Assembly: GCA_028279215.1 (NCBI GenBank)
Contig: JANQOF010000032.1
Coordinates: forward strand, 1-55,115
Source: Pirellulales bacterium
GTDB lineage: Bacteria; Planctomycetota; Planctomycetia; Pirellulales; Lacipirellulaceae
Direction: 5' to 3'
DNA length: 55,115 nucleotides
Below are positions 1-7,626 of the stretch, in pieces; positions within the stretch are counted from its first letter, which is position 1; each line of letters opens with the position of its first letter. A program made the translations under genes and the position numbers. The notes beneath the pieces are model-generated. The model did no database searches and was not told the origin of the DNA. It worked only from the letters and a program-made list of their open reading frames with translations.

Positions 1-315
1 ACAAACACATGCGATACCTAACAATCCACCCACGCGGCCGCCACTCAACCAACCGACCGGTTTGCATGGGTAGCGTAGCATAGTGGGTGGCTCACTTTCC
101 ACAAAAATCGCTGAAGGAATTCGCCCATAATCAGTCGATTTCAGGAGCCTCCAACTGCCCCAGGTCGATGAAGCTGAGGTAGGTTTGACGTCAGGGTAAC
201 GGCCTGGTTTTTGCTCCGTTCTTCTGTAGTATGGAGATGGTACAAGTACGCTGGCGTTCAGTTGCTCCGCAAGCGGTCCGGGTGTGACGCAAACGCACGC
301 CGGGGGGGGGCGATT
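1..315. other. leading intergenic stretch, no gene seen
   Basis: No reading frame in this stretch resembles a gene, and no frame stays open from the window edge for more than about 25 codons. A GC-rich segment near 66-95 (GTAGCGTAGCATAGTGGGTGG) has the look of the REP-type repeats found elsewhere in the window, but I could not align it to them. A G-run at 302-310 lies just before the start of the next gene. Confidence 0.4.
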
Positions 316-930
316 ATGCACATTTGTAATTCACTGAACGCAACTCTCGTCACATACTTCCTTCTTTCCTCGCTCTCTGGATGTGGTGCACCAGTTAGCG
401 GGTCTCCGGAGGACACAATGAAGAAAGAACAATCTGAAGATGTCGCCGCCGTCGAGCAACTTTCCAAGGACTATGCTGACGCTTGGGCCAAAGGCGACCC
501 TGAGATACTTCTCTCTTGCTACGCCGACGACGCTGTCGTGATTATGTCGCACGAAGACCCAATCGTTGGCAAGGAAGCACTCCGGGAACTGTACGAACAC
601 GTCTTTGCCAGCCAGAGGTCAGAAGAAGAAGGCGAAGGTATGGCATCGATGGCAGACGCGATGGGCATTAACCCGGAAGACTACACGTGGAAGACGGAGG
701 GTGATGGAGTGAAGCCGGAAGTCTCTGGTGACTTAGGGTACCTCTGGAGTACCTACGCGAACATCGCTATGCCAAAGCCCGGTGTCGATGCCAACCCGAT
801 TGGCGACTCTGGGGTTAGCCTGCTCATTGTGAAACGGCAGCAGGACGGTGCATGGAAAGTTGCCCTGATGATGGCAACGCGGGGCGAGGACCCGGTTGCT
901 GCGAGCCAAGAAGGTGAGCCTGCCGAATAG
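316..930 (+). CDS. DUF4440/SnoaL-like (NTF2 fold) lipoprotein
   Basis: Putative exported lipoprotein of 204 residues. Starting at the ATG at 316 gives a short signal peptide with the lipobox LSGC (cleavage before Cys about 24); the frame is open further upstream (to 211) but those residues are arginine-rich and spoil the signal. After a linker, residues about 45-190 look like a DUF4440/SnoaL NTF2-like domain: LSKDYADAWAKGDPEILLSCYADDAVV is the usual opening helix and strand, followed by a GKEALRELYEHVF segment and a C-terminal strand region ending in DGAWKVALMMATR. Such domains bind small ligands or act as isomerases; the substrate cannot be told. It stands alone, with no evident operon partner. 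Confidence 0.75.
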   Translation: MHICNSLNATLVTYFLLSSLSGCGAPVSGSPEDTMKKEQSEDVAAVEQLSKDYADAWAKGDPEILLSCYADDAVVIMSHEDPIVGKEALRELYEHVFASQRSEEEGEGMASMADAMGINPEDYTWKTEGDGVKPEVSGDLGYLWSTYANIAMPKPGVDANPIGDSGVSLLIVKRQQDGAWKVALMMATRGEDPVAASQEGEPAE

Positions 931-1014
931 TGCCTCAGCGTGAAACACCTAGATGCTTCCCGCTACCGAATGAGAACGGTAGGTGAACCCGTAGTTCCGG
1001 CAGAACTTCCTGCC

Positions 1015-1182
1015 CTACCGGCTCCGCTGCCGAAGATGGTTGTCGAGCTGAATTCTAAATCGTTCTTCATCGGCGATCGCCTCGTCTAGGCCAGTTGAGC
1101 TCAGGTCCTCGCCATTGTGATCGAGCGTCCAATGATGGTCTCGTTTTCGAACCGTCAACACGTCACTTCTGTCCGCGAACAT
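1015..1182 (-). CDS. small hypothetical protein, 55 residues
   Basis: A short reading frame on the minus strand starting MFADRSDVLTVRKRDHHWTL and ending in HLRQRSR. The start at 1182 is preceded by a good ribosome-binding sequence (AAGGAAC, 6 bases before the ATG). The frame is open further upstream to 1383 but that part overlaps the transposase and is a shadow. The acidic, Trp/Leu-containing middle (DEAIADEERFRIQL) looks like real protein, possibly a helix. I do not recognise the family. It could still be a chance frame. Confidence 0.4.
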   Translation of the reverse strand: MFADRSDVLTVRKRDHHWTLDHNGEDLSSTGLDEAIADEERFRIQLDNHLRQRSR

Positions 1183-1218
1183 AGCTGTTCCTTCATCGTG
1201 GTCGCTGATGAAGTTTCC

Positions 1219-1251
1219 GTAGGGTGCGTGGAGCGTAGCGCAACGCACCAA
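1219..1251 (+). repeat. REP sequence, left flank of RAYT
   Basis: A 33-base unit beginning GTAGGGTGCGTGGAGCG and ending CAACGCACCAA. It contains the imperfect palindrome GGTGCGT...ACGCACC and so can fold into a hairpin, as REP elements do. The reverse complement of the unit at 1826-1858 matches it at 30 of 33 positions. The pair brackets the transposase remnant in opposite orientations. Confidence 0.8.
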
Positions 1252-1272
1252 CGTTCTGATTACAATCCCGGA

Positions 1273-1820
1273 ATGGGCCGTTATCGACGCAACCGGATTG
1301 GGAAGACGTTTTTCTTTACCACCGTCACCGATGGGCGGCAGCCGATTCTGACCACGGATCTCGGGCGATGCGTGCTTCGACATTCAATTTCCGCTGTACG
1401 GCATGATCTACCATTCCGCATTGTGGCGATTGTCTTGCTGCCCGACCACCTTCATGCAATTTGGGAAATGCCGTCCAGCGATACAGACTATTCGAAGCGG
1501 TGGCGGCTCATCAAAACGGAGTTCACCAAACAATGGCGAAAGCTTGGCGGCGCGACAATGCCCCGTTCTTCGAGTCGCCTGACGCGTGGCGAACGCGGCG
1601 TGTGGCAACGACGGTTCTTCGAACACACCTGTCGAGACGAGGCGGATTTGAAACGCTGTATCGATATATCCACGTTAATCCGCTCAAGCATGGCTTGGTG
1701 CATCGTGTTCGCGATTGGTCCTGGTCGTCGTTCCACCGATTCGTCGCCCAAGGAGAGTATTCGATCGATTGGGGAAATGCGAATGATTGGTACGGCGATG
1801 AGTTCGATCAGTTTGAGTGA
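1273..1820 (+). pseudogene. REP-associated tyrosine transposase (RAYT, Y1/HUH family), frameshifted
   Basis: A single-strand HUH transposase of the RAYT (IS200/IS605-like Y1) family, about 182 residues if read across one frameshift. The front part (1273 to about 1665) has the typical N-terminus MGRYRRNRIGKTFFFTTVT, the HUH metal motif in LLPDHLHAIWEMP, and RRFFEHTCRDEADLKRCIDI. The rest, YIHVNPLKHGLVHRVRDW..., continues in the -1 frame to a stop at 1820. A missing base around 1663-1666 explains the break. The presumed catalytic tyrosine of the YIHxNP motif lies just past the break, so the uninterrupted frame lacks it. REP sequences flank it at 1219-1251 and 1826-1858, the normal RAYT arrangement. 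No classical slippery site is present, so decay or a sequencing error is more likely than programmed shifting. Confidence 0.85.
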
Positions 1821-1825
1821 TTAAT

Positions 1826-1858
1826 TTGGTGCGTTGCGCTTCGCTTCACACACCCTAC
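1826..1858 (-). repeat. REP sequence, right flank of RAYT
   Basis: The inverted partner of the unit at 1219-1251; on the minus strand it begins GTAGGGTGTGTGAAGCG. Three substitutions separate the two copies. It starts 6 bases after the transposase stop and ends 12 bases before the stop codon of the next gene on the minus strand. Confidence 0.8.
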
Positions 1859-1869
1859 GCGACAACCAA

Positions 1870-2661
1870 CTACCCCAGCGCCAAGTTCCTCAAATAAGCC
1901 ACCGCGTTGCCCAACTCCGTCACCGCATCCGTCGAGTCGGATCCGGTTGCGGTGATCCAGCCGAGGTAGTCGCGGGCGTCGAGCGCGGCGAGCGCCGCGG
2001 GCATGTCGGCGGTGCCTCGGCCTAGTTCGACTTCTAAGGTGCGGCTGGCGCCGAAGTCGCGTACCGCGTCGTTGGCATAGGCGTAGAGTATGAGCGGCCC
2101 GAGCACTTCGAGCGCATCGATCGGTGTTTGGCCGCCGCCGAGCAGATTCGCGGGATGCAGGGCGACGCCTACGGTGCCTTCGGGGAGTTCGGCGAGCAGG
2201 TCGGCCAGTTCGCTGGCTGGTTGGGCGGTGGTGAGCGCGGCGAGTTGGGCGCCGACGCGGGTGCCTTCGCGGGCGAGCGATTCGAGCCCGCCGAGCAGCG
2301 TGTCCCGCTCGGACGACCCTGGCTCGGGCAATTGGCCGTACGCCCGATTGATGACGACTTTGGCGCCGAGTTGGGCGGCGGCGTTCATCGCCTGGCGAGT
2401 GCCTGCGAGCCGGCGGTCGAGCTCGCTCGAGTCTTCGTAGCCCCGCCGCGTGGGGTAGCTGACCGCCGCCAGACGGAGGTTGTAATCGTCGAGCAGTTTC
2501 CGGAACTGCCGAACCGCCGACTGCGACAGCTCGGCCAGCGGTAACTCGGTGCGGAGGTCGATTTCCACGCCGTCGGCCCCCAACTCGGCGGCCGTGGCAA
2601 GCGCCCGGCGGAGTGGCTGGCGCAGAGCGCGGGTTGGCAGACCGATATTGACGATTGTCAC
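1870..2661 (-). CDS. sugar phosphate isomerase/epimerase family TIM-barrel protein
   Basis: Predicted soluble 263-residue protein of the xylose-isomerase-like TIM-barrel (AP_endonuc_2) superfamily. The opening IVNIGLPTRALRQPLRRALATAAELGADGVEIDLR is the classic first strand-helix-strand, with the metal-ligand-type Glu in GVEID. Later barrel strands are recognisable in LAAVSYPTRRGY, GAKVVINRAYGQ, GVALHPANLLGGG and ILYAYANDAVRD, and the C-terminus (DYLGWITATGSDSTDAVTELG) fits the last strand and helix. Family members isomerise or epimerise sugars or inositols using a divalent metal; the exact substrate is not readable. Only some of the usual Glu/His metal ligands are evident, so activity is uncertain. 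It is transcribed away from the secreted protein that begins 120 bases upstream. Confidence 0.75.
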   Translation of the reverse strand: MTIVNIGLPTRALRQPLRRALATAAELGADGVEIDLRTELPLAELSQSAVRQFRKLLDDYNLRLAAVSYPTRRGYEDSSELDRRLAGTRQAMNAAAQLGAKVVINRAYGQLPEPGSSERDTLLGGLESLAREGTRVGAQLAALTTAQPASELADLLAELPEGTVGVALHPANLLGGGQTPIDALEVLGPLILYAYANDAVRDFGASRTLEVELGRGTADMPAALAALDARDYLGWITATGSDSTDAVTELGNAVAYLRNLALG

Positions 2662-2780
2662 GACTAGAAGCCCAGTTTTTGCGAGGAACGGTGCGGCCGG
2701 AAATGTACGTTGCCACCACGCTACAGTACATTTTCACAGCGCTAGCCGGCAACGGGGCAACGGGGCGATGGGAATCAACG

Positions 2781-5756
2781 ATGGATAGTAGCGTGGTCGA
2801 CGGTAACGTGTTGAAGTTTGGGACGAAATCAGTGTGCCACTGGCTCTGCCAGTGCCCGTGGTTGGAAACTGTTCGCACTGGCGTAGCCAGTGGCACACTT
2901 GCAGTTGCGATGCTCGTGGGCGCAAATGCCAATGCGCAATTCGATACGCACTCGGCCATCTTTGCTACTTCGTTCGAGGAAGAGGCCGACGCCAACTACG
3001 ACTTGTGGCCCGACCACTGGAATCGCAAGACGAGTCCCAGGTATCCGCACTACACGCAGATCGAGATCGTCGACGACGCGACCGCTCATAATGGCCGCAG
3101 TTTGCAGGTCGATTTTGACGGCGGCGGCGCGTTCGTCGCCACGCCCGCCATACCGATCTTGCCCAAGTTCGGCTACAAGGTTTCGGTGCGGGTGAAAGCC
3201 GAGAACCTGAAGTTCACCCGTCCAAGGATCATCGTCGAACTACAGAATCGCAATCAGGAGCGGTTGCAAGTGGAGGTGAGCGAGCCAATTGTCTCCGATG
3301 GCAAGTGGCACGTGGTGGAGTTCAAGAACAGATCGATTCGACCCAGTAGCGAGGAGATCGACCGCGCGATTATGTACCTCGATGCGCCGCGCGAGCGGCG
3401 TGGCGACCTGAAAGGCAAACTGTGGATCGACCAACTGGTCCTCGAACGGTTGCCTAGCATGGTGGTCAAGACCGGCAGTCCCTACAACGTGTACAACGAT
3501 TTTCGCGAAGTGAAAGTCGAGTGCACGCTCTCGGGCATTCGCGAGCAGAATCCCGACATCCGCTTTCAGTTGCTCGATGAAACCAGCCGCGTAATCCGCG
3601 GCAAGAGTCATACCGAACCACTGCAAGGCAAGCTGATTGTCGAAGATTCGTTCAGCGCTGATGAGATCGTCGGCACGATCGGAAATCGGCCAAGCGGCTA
3701 CGAGGGCTCGATCGACTGGACGCCGGACATCGAAGACTACGGATTCTATCAGATTCGCGTCGAGATGCTCCGAGAAGACGATGGCGAGAGTCCGGAAAGC
3801 GAGCTTAGCGACTATATCCGCGAGCTGGACAAACGAGTGATTACCTTGGCCGTGCTGCCAAAACTACCCCGCCCGGCGCACGGTGAGTTTGGTTGGACGC
3901 TACCAGTGGCCGATAAGCCGTTGTCGTTCGACGTGCTGGCCGACTTGCTGCCAAAGGTAGGCGTGCATTGGGTAAAGATGCCAGTGTGGTACCGGATAGA
4001 CGATCGCGCGCGGGGGGAAGAGATTGTGCGATTCGCCGAGCGGACTTCGGCCTCGGGCATCGAGGTAGTAGGCATTCTCGACAACCCGCTGGTCGAGGAC
4101 TGGCACCTCCGCGACCCGAACACGCCGTCGGATATTGCCGACTTGCTGCTGACCGATCCGTCGTTCTGGCAACCACAATTCGAACACGTAATGACCAGGC
4201 TCAGCCTGCGGCTGCGTTGGTGGCAACTCGGCAACGACTGGGACACCAGCTTCTATGGCTACTCGGAGCTATCCGAAAAACTGCTTAGCGTTCGGCAACA
4301 CCTGTTTCGGTTCGGCCAAGACGTGAAGTTGGGCCTGGGTTGGCGATGGCCCAAGGCAGGCGAAGATGAGTCGTGGTTGCCCTCGCACCCCGATCCGGTG
4401 TGGGACTACGAACAAATGTCGTCGAATCCTCCGCTCGATTCTGAAGGATTGAATCGCGCCATGGTGGCCCATCCGCCCACCAAGGCGATGCGGTGGGTGC
4501 TGGTCGATCCAACGATGCATTCTCACTTTTCACGCGAAGAACAAGATCTCTCGCCCGATGAGAGAAAACGGCTCCACGAAGATCATGTTCGCGAGTTTGT
4601 TCGCGAGTTGGTGACCGCCAAGATTCACGGCGCCGACGGCATCTTCGTCGCCAATCCGTTTACTGGCCCAGAAGGGATCATGAAGGCCGATGGCACGCCG
4701 GGCGAGTTGCTGTTGCCCTGGCGAACCACGGCCCACCTGCTGGGCGGTTGCCGCTACCTGGGCAAGCTCGATCTTCCAAATCGCAGCACGAACCATGTGT
4801 TTGAGAACGACGCCGGCGAAGTGCTGATGATTGTGTGGAACCACAAACCAACCGTCGAGCGCTTGTACCTCGGCGAGTCGATCGCGCGAATCGACGTATG
4901 GGGCAAACAGACGCCGCTTGAAGCCGATGAGGTGGGCCGAGTGACGCTTGCGGTGGATCGCAATCCATCGTTTGTCGTGGGACTGCATCCCTCAGTCACC
5001 GCGTGGCGCATGGCGGTGAAGTTTGACCAATTGCGCGTGCCGAGCGTGTTTAGCCGCACTCACGAGAATCTCGTGCGCGGCACGAACCACTTTCCTCAGG
5101 GCGTGACCGGAAGCTTCTCGATTTTCGTGCCACCAAGGGCCGAGGAAGTGGTGGCGGCGGACGAACCGTCCGAGTTCGTCAAGCCCGATGAGTTGCGAAA
5201 CAAGACTTGGGAAGTGCTGCCTCGGCGCGGCGAGCTATCGGTTGCTCCGCATGGAGAGTTTCAGCTCCCGATCCACATTCTGCTCGACGACGCAGCGTAC
5301 GGCCCACAACCAGTGCGAATCGATTTTCGAATCGAGGCCGATCGGAACTACCGCTTCAGCGTATGGCGTAACCTGAGCGTTGGCTTGGGCGACGTTGAGA
5401 TCGAAGTAGCCACGAAGATCGACAACGGCCAACTGGTCGTGGAGCAAAAAATGCTCAACGCCGGCTCGCCAACCGACTTCAAATGCCTGATGTTTGCTCC
5501 ACCTCGGCGGAGAAAGCGAACCCAGGTGGTAATGCTCGGCTCGGACGGAAACAGCAAGATTTATCAGTATCCCAACGGCGAGCAATTGCTGGGCAAGGTG
5601 CTAACGCTGCGGGCTGAGGAAATCACCGGAAACCGCGTGCTGATCTACCGGTTTCGAGCCGAAGCCGGCGAAGCGGCGGCTCCAACCGCTGGACAAACCA
5701 CTGAGACCACGTCCGTCGCGGCGCCCGCCGAGACTCAACCCTCAGGCCGCGGATAG
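2781..5756 (+). CDS. large secreted protein with TIM-barrel glycosidase-like core
   Basis: An exported 991-residue protein. The region before FDTHSAIFATSFEEEAD ends in a signal-peptide-like hydrophobic stretch (LAVAMLVGANANA, cleavage before Gln). The following 200 residues resemble a carbohydrate-binding beta-sandwich (FATPAIPILPKFGYKVSVRVKAENL and the matching later strands). A central part, from FGWTLPVADKPLSFDVLADLLPKVGVHWVKMPVWY through WWQLGNDWDTSFYGY, reads like a glycosidase TIM barrel, including a putative catalytic-strand region around LGNDWD. The C-terminal 300 residues are beta-rich. No enzyme family is certain. The start is ambiguous: ATG at 2781 is used here, TTG at 2862 would give a shorter, cleaner signal peptide, and the frame is open back to 2655. 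A REPIN sits inside the coding start. The neighbouring GH13 enzyme suggests a polysaccharide-related role. Confidence 0.7.
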   Translation: MDSSVVDGNVLKFGTKSVCHWLCQCPWLETVRTGVASGTLAVAMLVGANANAQFDTHSAIFATSFEEEADANYDLWPDHWNRKTSPRYPHYTQIEIVDDATAHNGRSLQVDFDGGGAFVATPAIPILPKFGYKVSVRVKAENLKFTRPRIIVELQNRNQERLQVEVSEPIVSDGKWHVVEFKNRSIRPSSEEIDRAIMYLDAPRERRGDLKGKLWIDQLVLERLPSMVVKTGSPYNVYNDFREVKVECTLSGIREQNPDIRFQLLDETSRVIRGKSHTEPLQGKLIVEDSFSADEIVGTIGNRPSGYEGSIDWTPDIEDYGFYQIRVEMLREDDGESPESELSDYIRELDKRVITLAVLPKLPRPAHGEFGWTLPVADKPLSFDVLADLLPKVGVHWVKMPVWYRIDDRARGEEIVRFAERTSASGIEVVGILDNPLVEDWHLRDPNTPSDIADLLLTDPSFWQPQFEHVMTRLSLRLRWWQLGNDWDTSFYGYSELSEKLLSVRQHLFRFGQDVKLGLGWRWPKAGEDESWLPSHPDPVWDYEQMSSNPPLDSEGLNRAMVAHPPTKAMRWVLVDPTMHSHFSREEQDLSPDERKRLHEDHVREFVRELVTAKIHGADGIFVANPFTGPEGIMKADGTPGELLLPWRTTAHLLGGCRYLGKLDLPNRSTNHVFENDAGEVLMIVWNHKPTVERLYLGESIARIDVWGKQTPLEADEVGRVTLAVDRNPSFVVGLHPSVTAWRMAVKFDQLRVPSVFSRTHENLVRGTNHFPQGVTGSFSIFVPPRAEEVVAADEPSEFVKPDELRNKTWEVLPRRGELSVAPHGEFQLPIHILLDDAAYGPQPVRIDFRIEADRNYRFSVWRNLSVGLGDVEIEVATKIDNGQLVVEQKMLNAGSPTDFKCLMFAPPRRRKRTQVVMLGSDGNSKIYQYPNGEQLLGKVLTLRAEEITGNRVLIYRFRAEAGEAAAPTAGQTTETTSVAAPAETQPSGRG
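2831..2899. repeat. REPIN-type inverted REP pair within a coding start
   Basis: Two 25-base units, 2831-2855 (AGTGTGCCACTGGCTCTGCC...) and 2875-2899, are inverted copies of each other with 23 of 25 positions matching, separated by 19 bases. Each unit is itself palindromic (CACTGGC, three bases, GCCAGTG). This differs in sequence from the REPs flanking the RAYT. The pair lies in the open frame of the secreted protein and codes for about 23 residues just before and inside its signal peptide. Confidence 0.85.
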
Positions 5757-5820
5757 CCTAGGGCATCCGGCTCAAGGTACACTACACCTCCCACCAAGTC
5801 CTCTCGGCTGAGTCTTCACC

Positions 5821-7626
5821 ATGTTGCTCGAAGAACGCATCGGCGCCCACCCAACCGGCAACGACTGCTTTTTCCGCGTTTGGGCCCCTAATGCTGAGCA
5901 GGTTCGCGTTCGCTTGCAACAAGGCGACCTGTGGCGGCCGCTTGGCGAGATTCGCGATGCGGACTTGCACCGCGCGGCGAACGGTTATTGGAGTGGCTTG
6001 GTTGCCGACGTGGGTCCTGGCACGTTGTACCGCTACGAGATCACCTACGCTGGCAATACGAGCGAGCGGCTCGACCCAGCGGCGCGCGACGTGGTGAGTT
6101 CGGCACTCACGCGAGACGACAGCAACAGCAGCAACGCCTCGATCGTGGTGGGGCAGCAACCCTATCCTTGGGAGCCATTCGAAACGCCATCGTTCGAGAA
6201 TTTTTTGATTTACCAGTTGCACATCGGGAGTTTCGCGGGCCGCAACGACCATTTCAACAAGCCGATTGCCACGTTTGCCGACGTCGAGTCGAAGTTCGAC
6301 TACGTCAAGTCGCTCGGTTTCAACGCCATCCAACCGCTGCCTGTGCAGGAGTTTGCCTTCGATCGTTCGTGGGGCTACAACCCGGCCGCGTTCTTCGCGC
6401 CCGAGAGCGCCTATGGCTCGCCAAGCGACCTGAAGCACTTCGTCAACACGGCCCACAGTAAGGGCTTGGCGGTGATCTTCGATGTGGTGTACAACCACGC
6501 CGGCCCAGGCGACAACGTGTTGTGGCAGTTCGATGGCCACCACAACGACGGCGGCATCTACTTCGAAGGTGGCGGCATGACGCCCTGGGGCCGCGGTCCC
6601 GCGTGGTGGAAGTGGGAAGTGCAAGACTACTTCTACCAGAACGCCCGTATGTACTTCGAAGAGTATCACGCCGATGGATTGCGATTTGACGCCACGACGT
6701 TGATCAACGGCAACTACTTGCGAAATGTCCTGTGGCGTCTGCGTCAGGACTTTCCTGAGAAGTACCTCATCGCCGAACACCTTCCGGCCCACCCGTGGAT
6801 CATCTCCGCCGGCAACTTCAACGCCACTTGGCACGCCGCGGCGCACCACGAATGTCAACGCGCGCTGGTGGGCGATATGCCGATCGATCGCCTGCTGGGT
6901 GTGCTGGGCCGCGAGCCATTTGAGCACAGTTGGAACTTAGTGAACTATGTGATGGGATCGCACGACGACGTGGGCGACCCACACAACGGCGATGCCGAAG
7001 ACGGGCACCGCAACTGGGACCGCCGGCATCGCTACCTCGTCGATTTGCTTGGTGGTCGGCATAACAGTTGGGCGCGGGCGAAGTGCCGGCTCGCTTGGGC
7101 GCTGAATGTCGCCATGCCTGGTACGCCGATGTGTTTTATGGGTAACGAGTGCATGTTGGCATCGCCTCACGTAGCCTGGGGCTACTGGCACGATGGTGTC
7201 GACCAGTGGGGCGATCACCGCTTCGACTGGAACACCGCCGGCGACGCGCTGGGCCTCGAAATGCGAAGGCTAGTTGCCGCAGCAAACGGCGTCCGTTGGG
7301 ACAACCCCGCGCTGCGGTCCGACGACTTCCGTATTGTGCATGTCGATCGCGACAATCGAGTGCTCGCGTTTACCCGCGAGTTCTACGACAACCGATTGCT
7401 GGTGATCGTGAACATGGGCGACCACAACTTCTCCGACCAAAGCTACGAAGTGGCCACCGGCGGCTTGAGCGGGCCGTTTACCGAATTGCTCTGCACGCAG
7501 GACAAGCAGTTTGGCGGCTGGCCCGGGGCTGGCAATTCGGGAGCCGATCTATCGCCATCCGCCGAAGGGCGGCTGGGCATCAATCTGCCGCAATGGAGCG
7601 TGCTGGTGTTCCAGGCCGGTGGGTGA
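5821..7626 (+). CDS. GH13 alpha-glucan enzyme, branching-enzyme / trehalohydrolase type
   Basis: A cytoplasmic-looking 601-residue GH13 enzyme. Residues about 1-115 form the CBM48-type N-terminal domain (FFRVWAPNAEQVRVRLQQGD, GTLYRYEITY). The (beta/alpha)8 barrel follows with the four family motifs: region I DVVYNHAG, region II DGLRFDATT with the nucleophile Asp, region III LIAEHL with the acid Glu, and region IV VMGSHDD. The C-terminal beta domain starts near VDRDNRVLAFTREF. The family either forms alpha-1,6 branches in glucans or hydrolyses maltooligosyl trehalose; the sequence does not settle which, though the overall arrangement suggests a branching-type enzyme. The start at 5821 is 65 bases after the upstream gene, so the two may be cotranscribed. 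Its last 78 bases overlap the end of the convergent J-domain gene. Confidence 0.88.
   Translation: MLLEERIGAHPTGNDCFFRVWAPNAEQVRVRLQQGDLWRPLGEIRDADLHRAANGYWSGLVADVGPGTLYRYEITYAGNTSERLDPAARDVVSSALTRDDSNSSNASIVVGQQPYPWEPFETPSFENFLIYQLHIGSFAGRNDHFNKPIATFADVESKFDYVKSLGFNAIQPLPVQEFAFDRSWGYNPAAFFAPESAYGSPSDLKHFVNTAHSKGLAVIFDVVYNHAGPGDNVLWQFDGHHNDGGIYFEGGGMTPWGRGPAWWKWEVQDYFYQNARMYFEEYHADGLRFDATTLINGNYLRNVLWRLRQDFPEKYLIAEHLPAHPWIISAGNFNATWHAAAHHECQRALVGDMPIDRLLGVLGREPFEHSWNLVNYVMGSHDDVGDPHNGDAEDGHRNWDRRHRYLVDLLGGRHNSWARAKCRLAWALNVAMPGTPMCFMGNECMLASPHVAWGYWHDGVDQWGDHRFDWNTAGDALGLEMRRLVAAANGVRWDNPALRSDDFRIVHVDRDNRVLAFTREFYDNRLLVIVNMGDHNFSDQSYEVATGGLSGPFTELLCTQDKQFGGWPGAGNSGADLSPSAEGRLGINLPQWSVLVFQAGG

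Noticed and set aside
1640-1680. programmed -1 frameshift in the RAYT
   Set aside because: No slippery heptamer or stimulatory structure is evident; a single-base loss is simpler. Kept as a question for resequencing.
1808-2995. 395-residue frame on the minus strand overlapping the isomerase
   Set aside because: It is largely Arg/Pro/His-rich, the product of GC-rich shadow reading, and the isomerase is convincing in another frame.
5782-6927. 381-residue frame antisense to the GH13 gene
   Set aside because: The GH13 motifs are complete on the plus strand; this frame has none.
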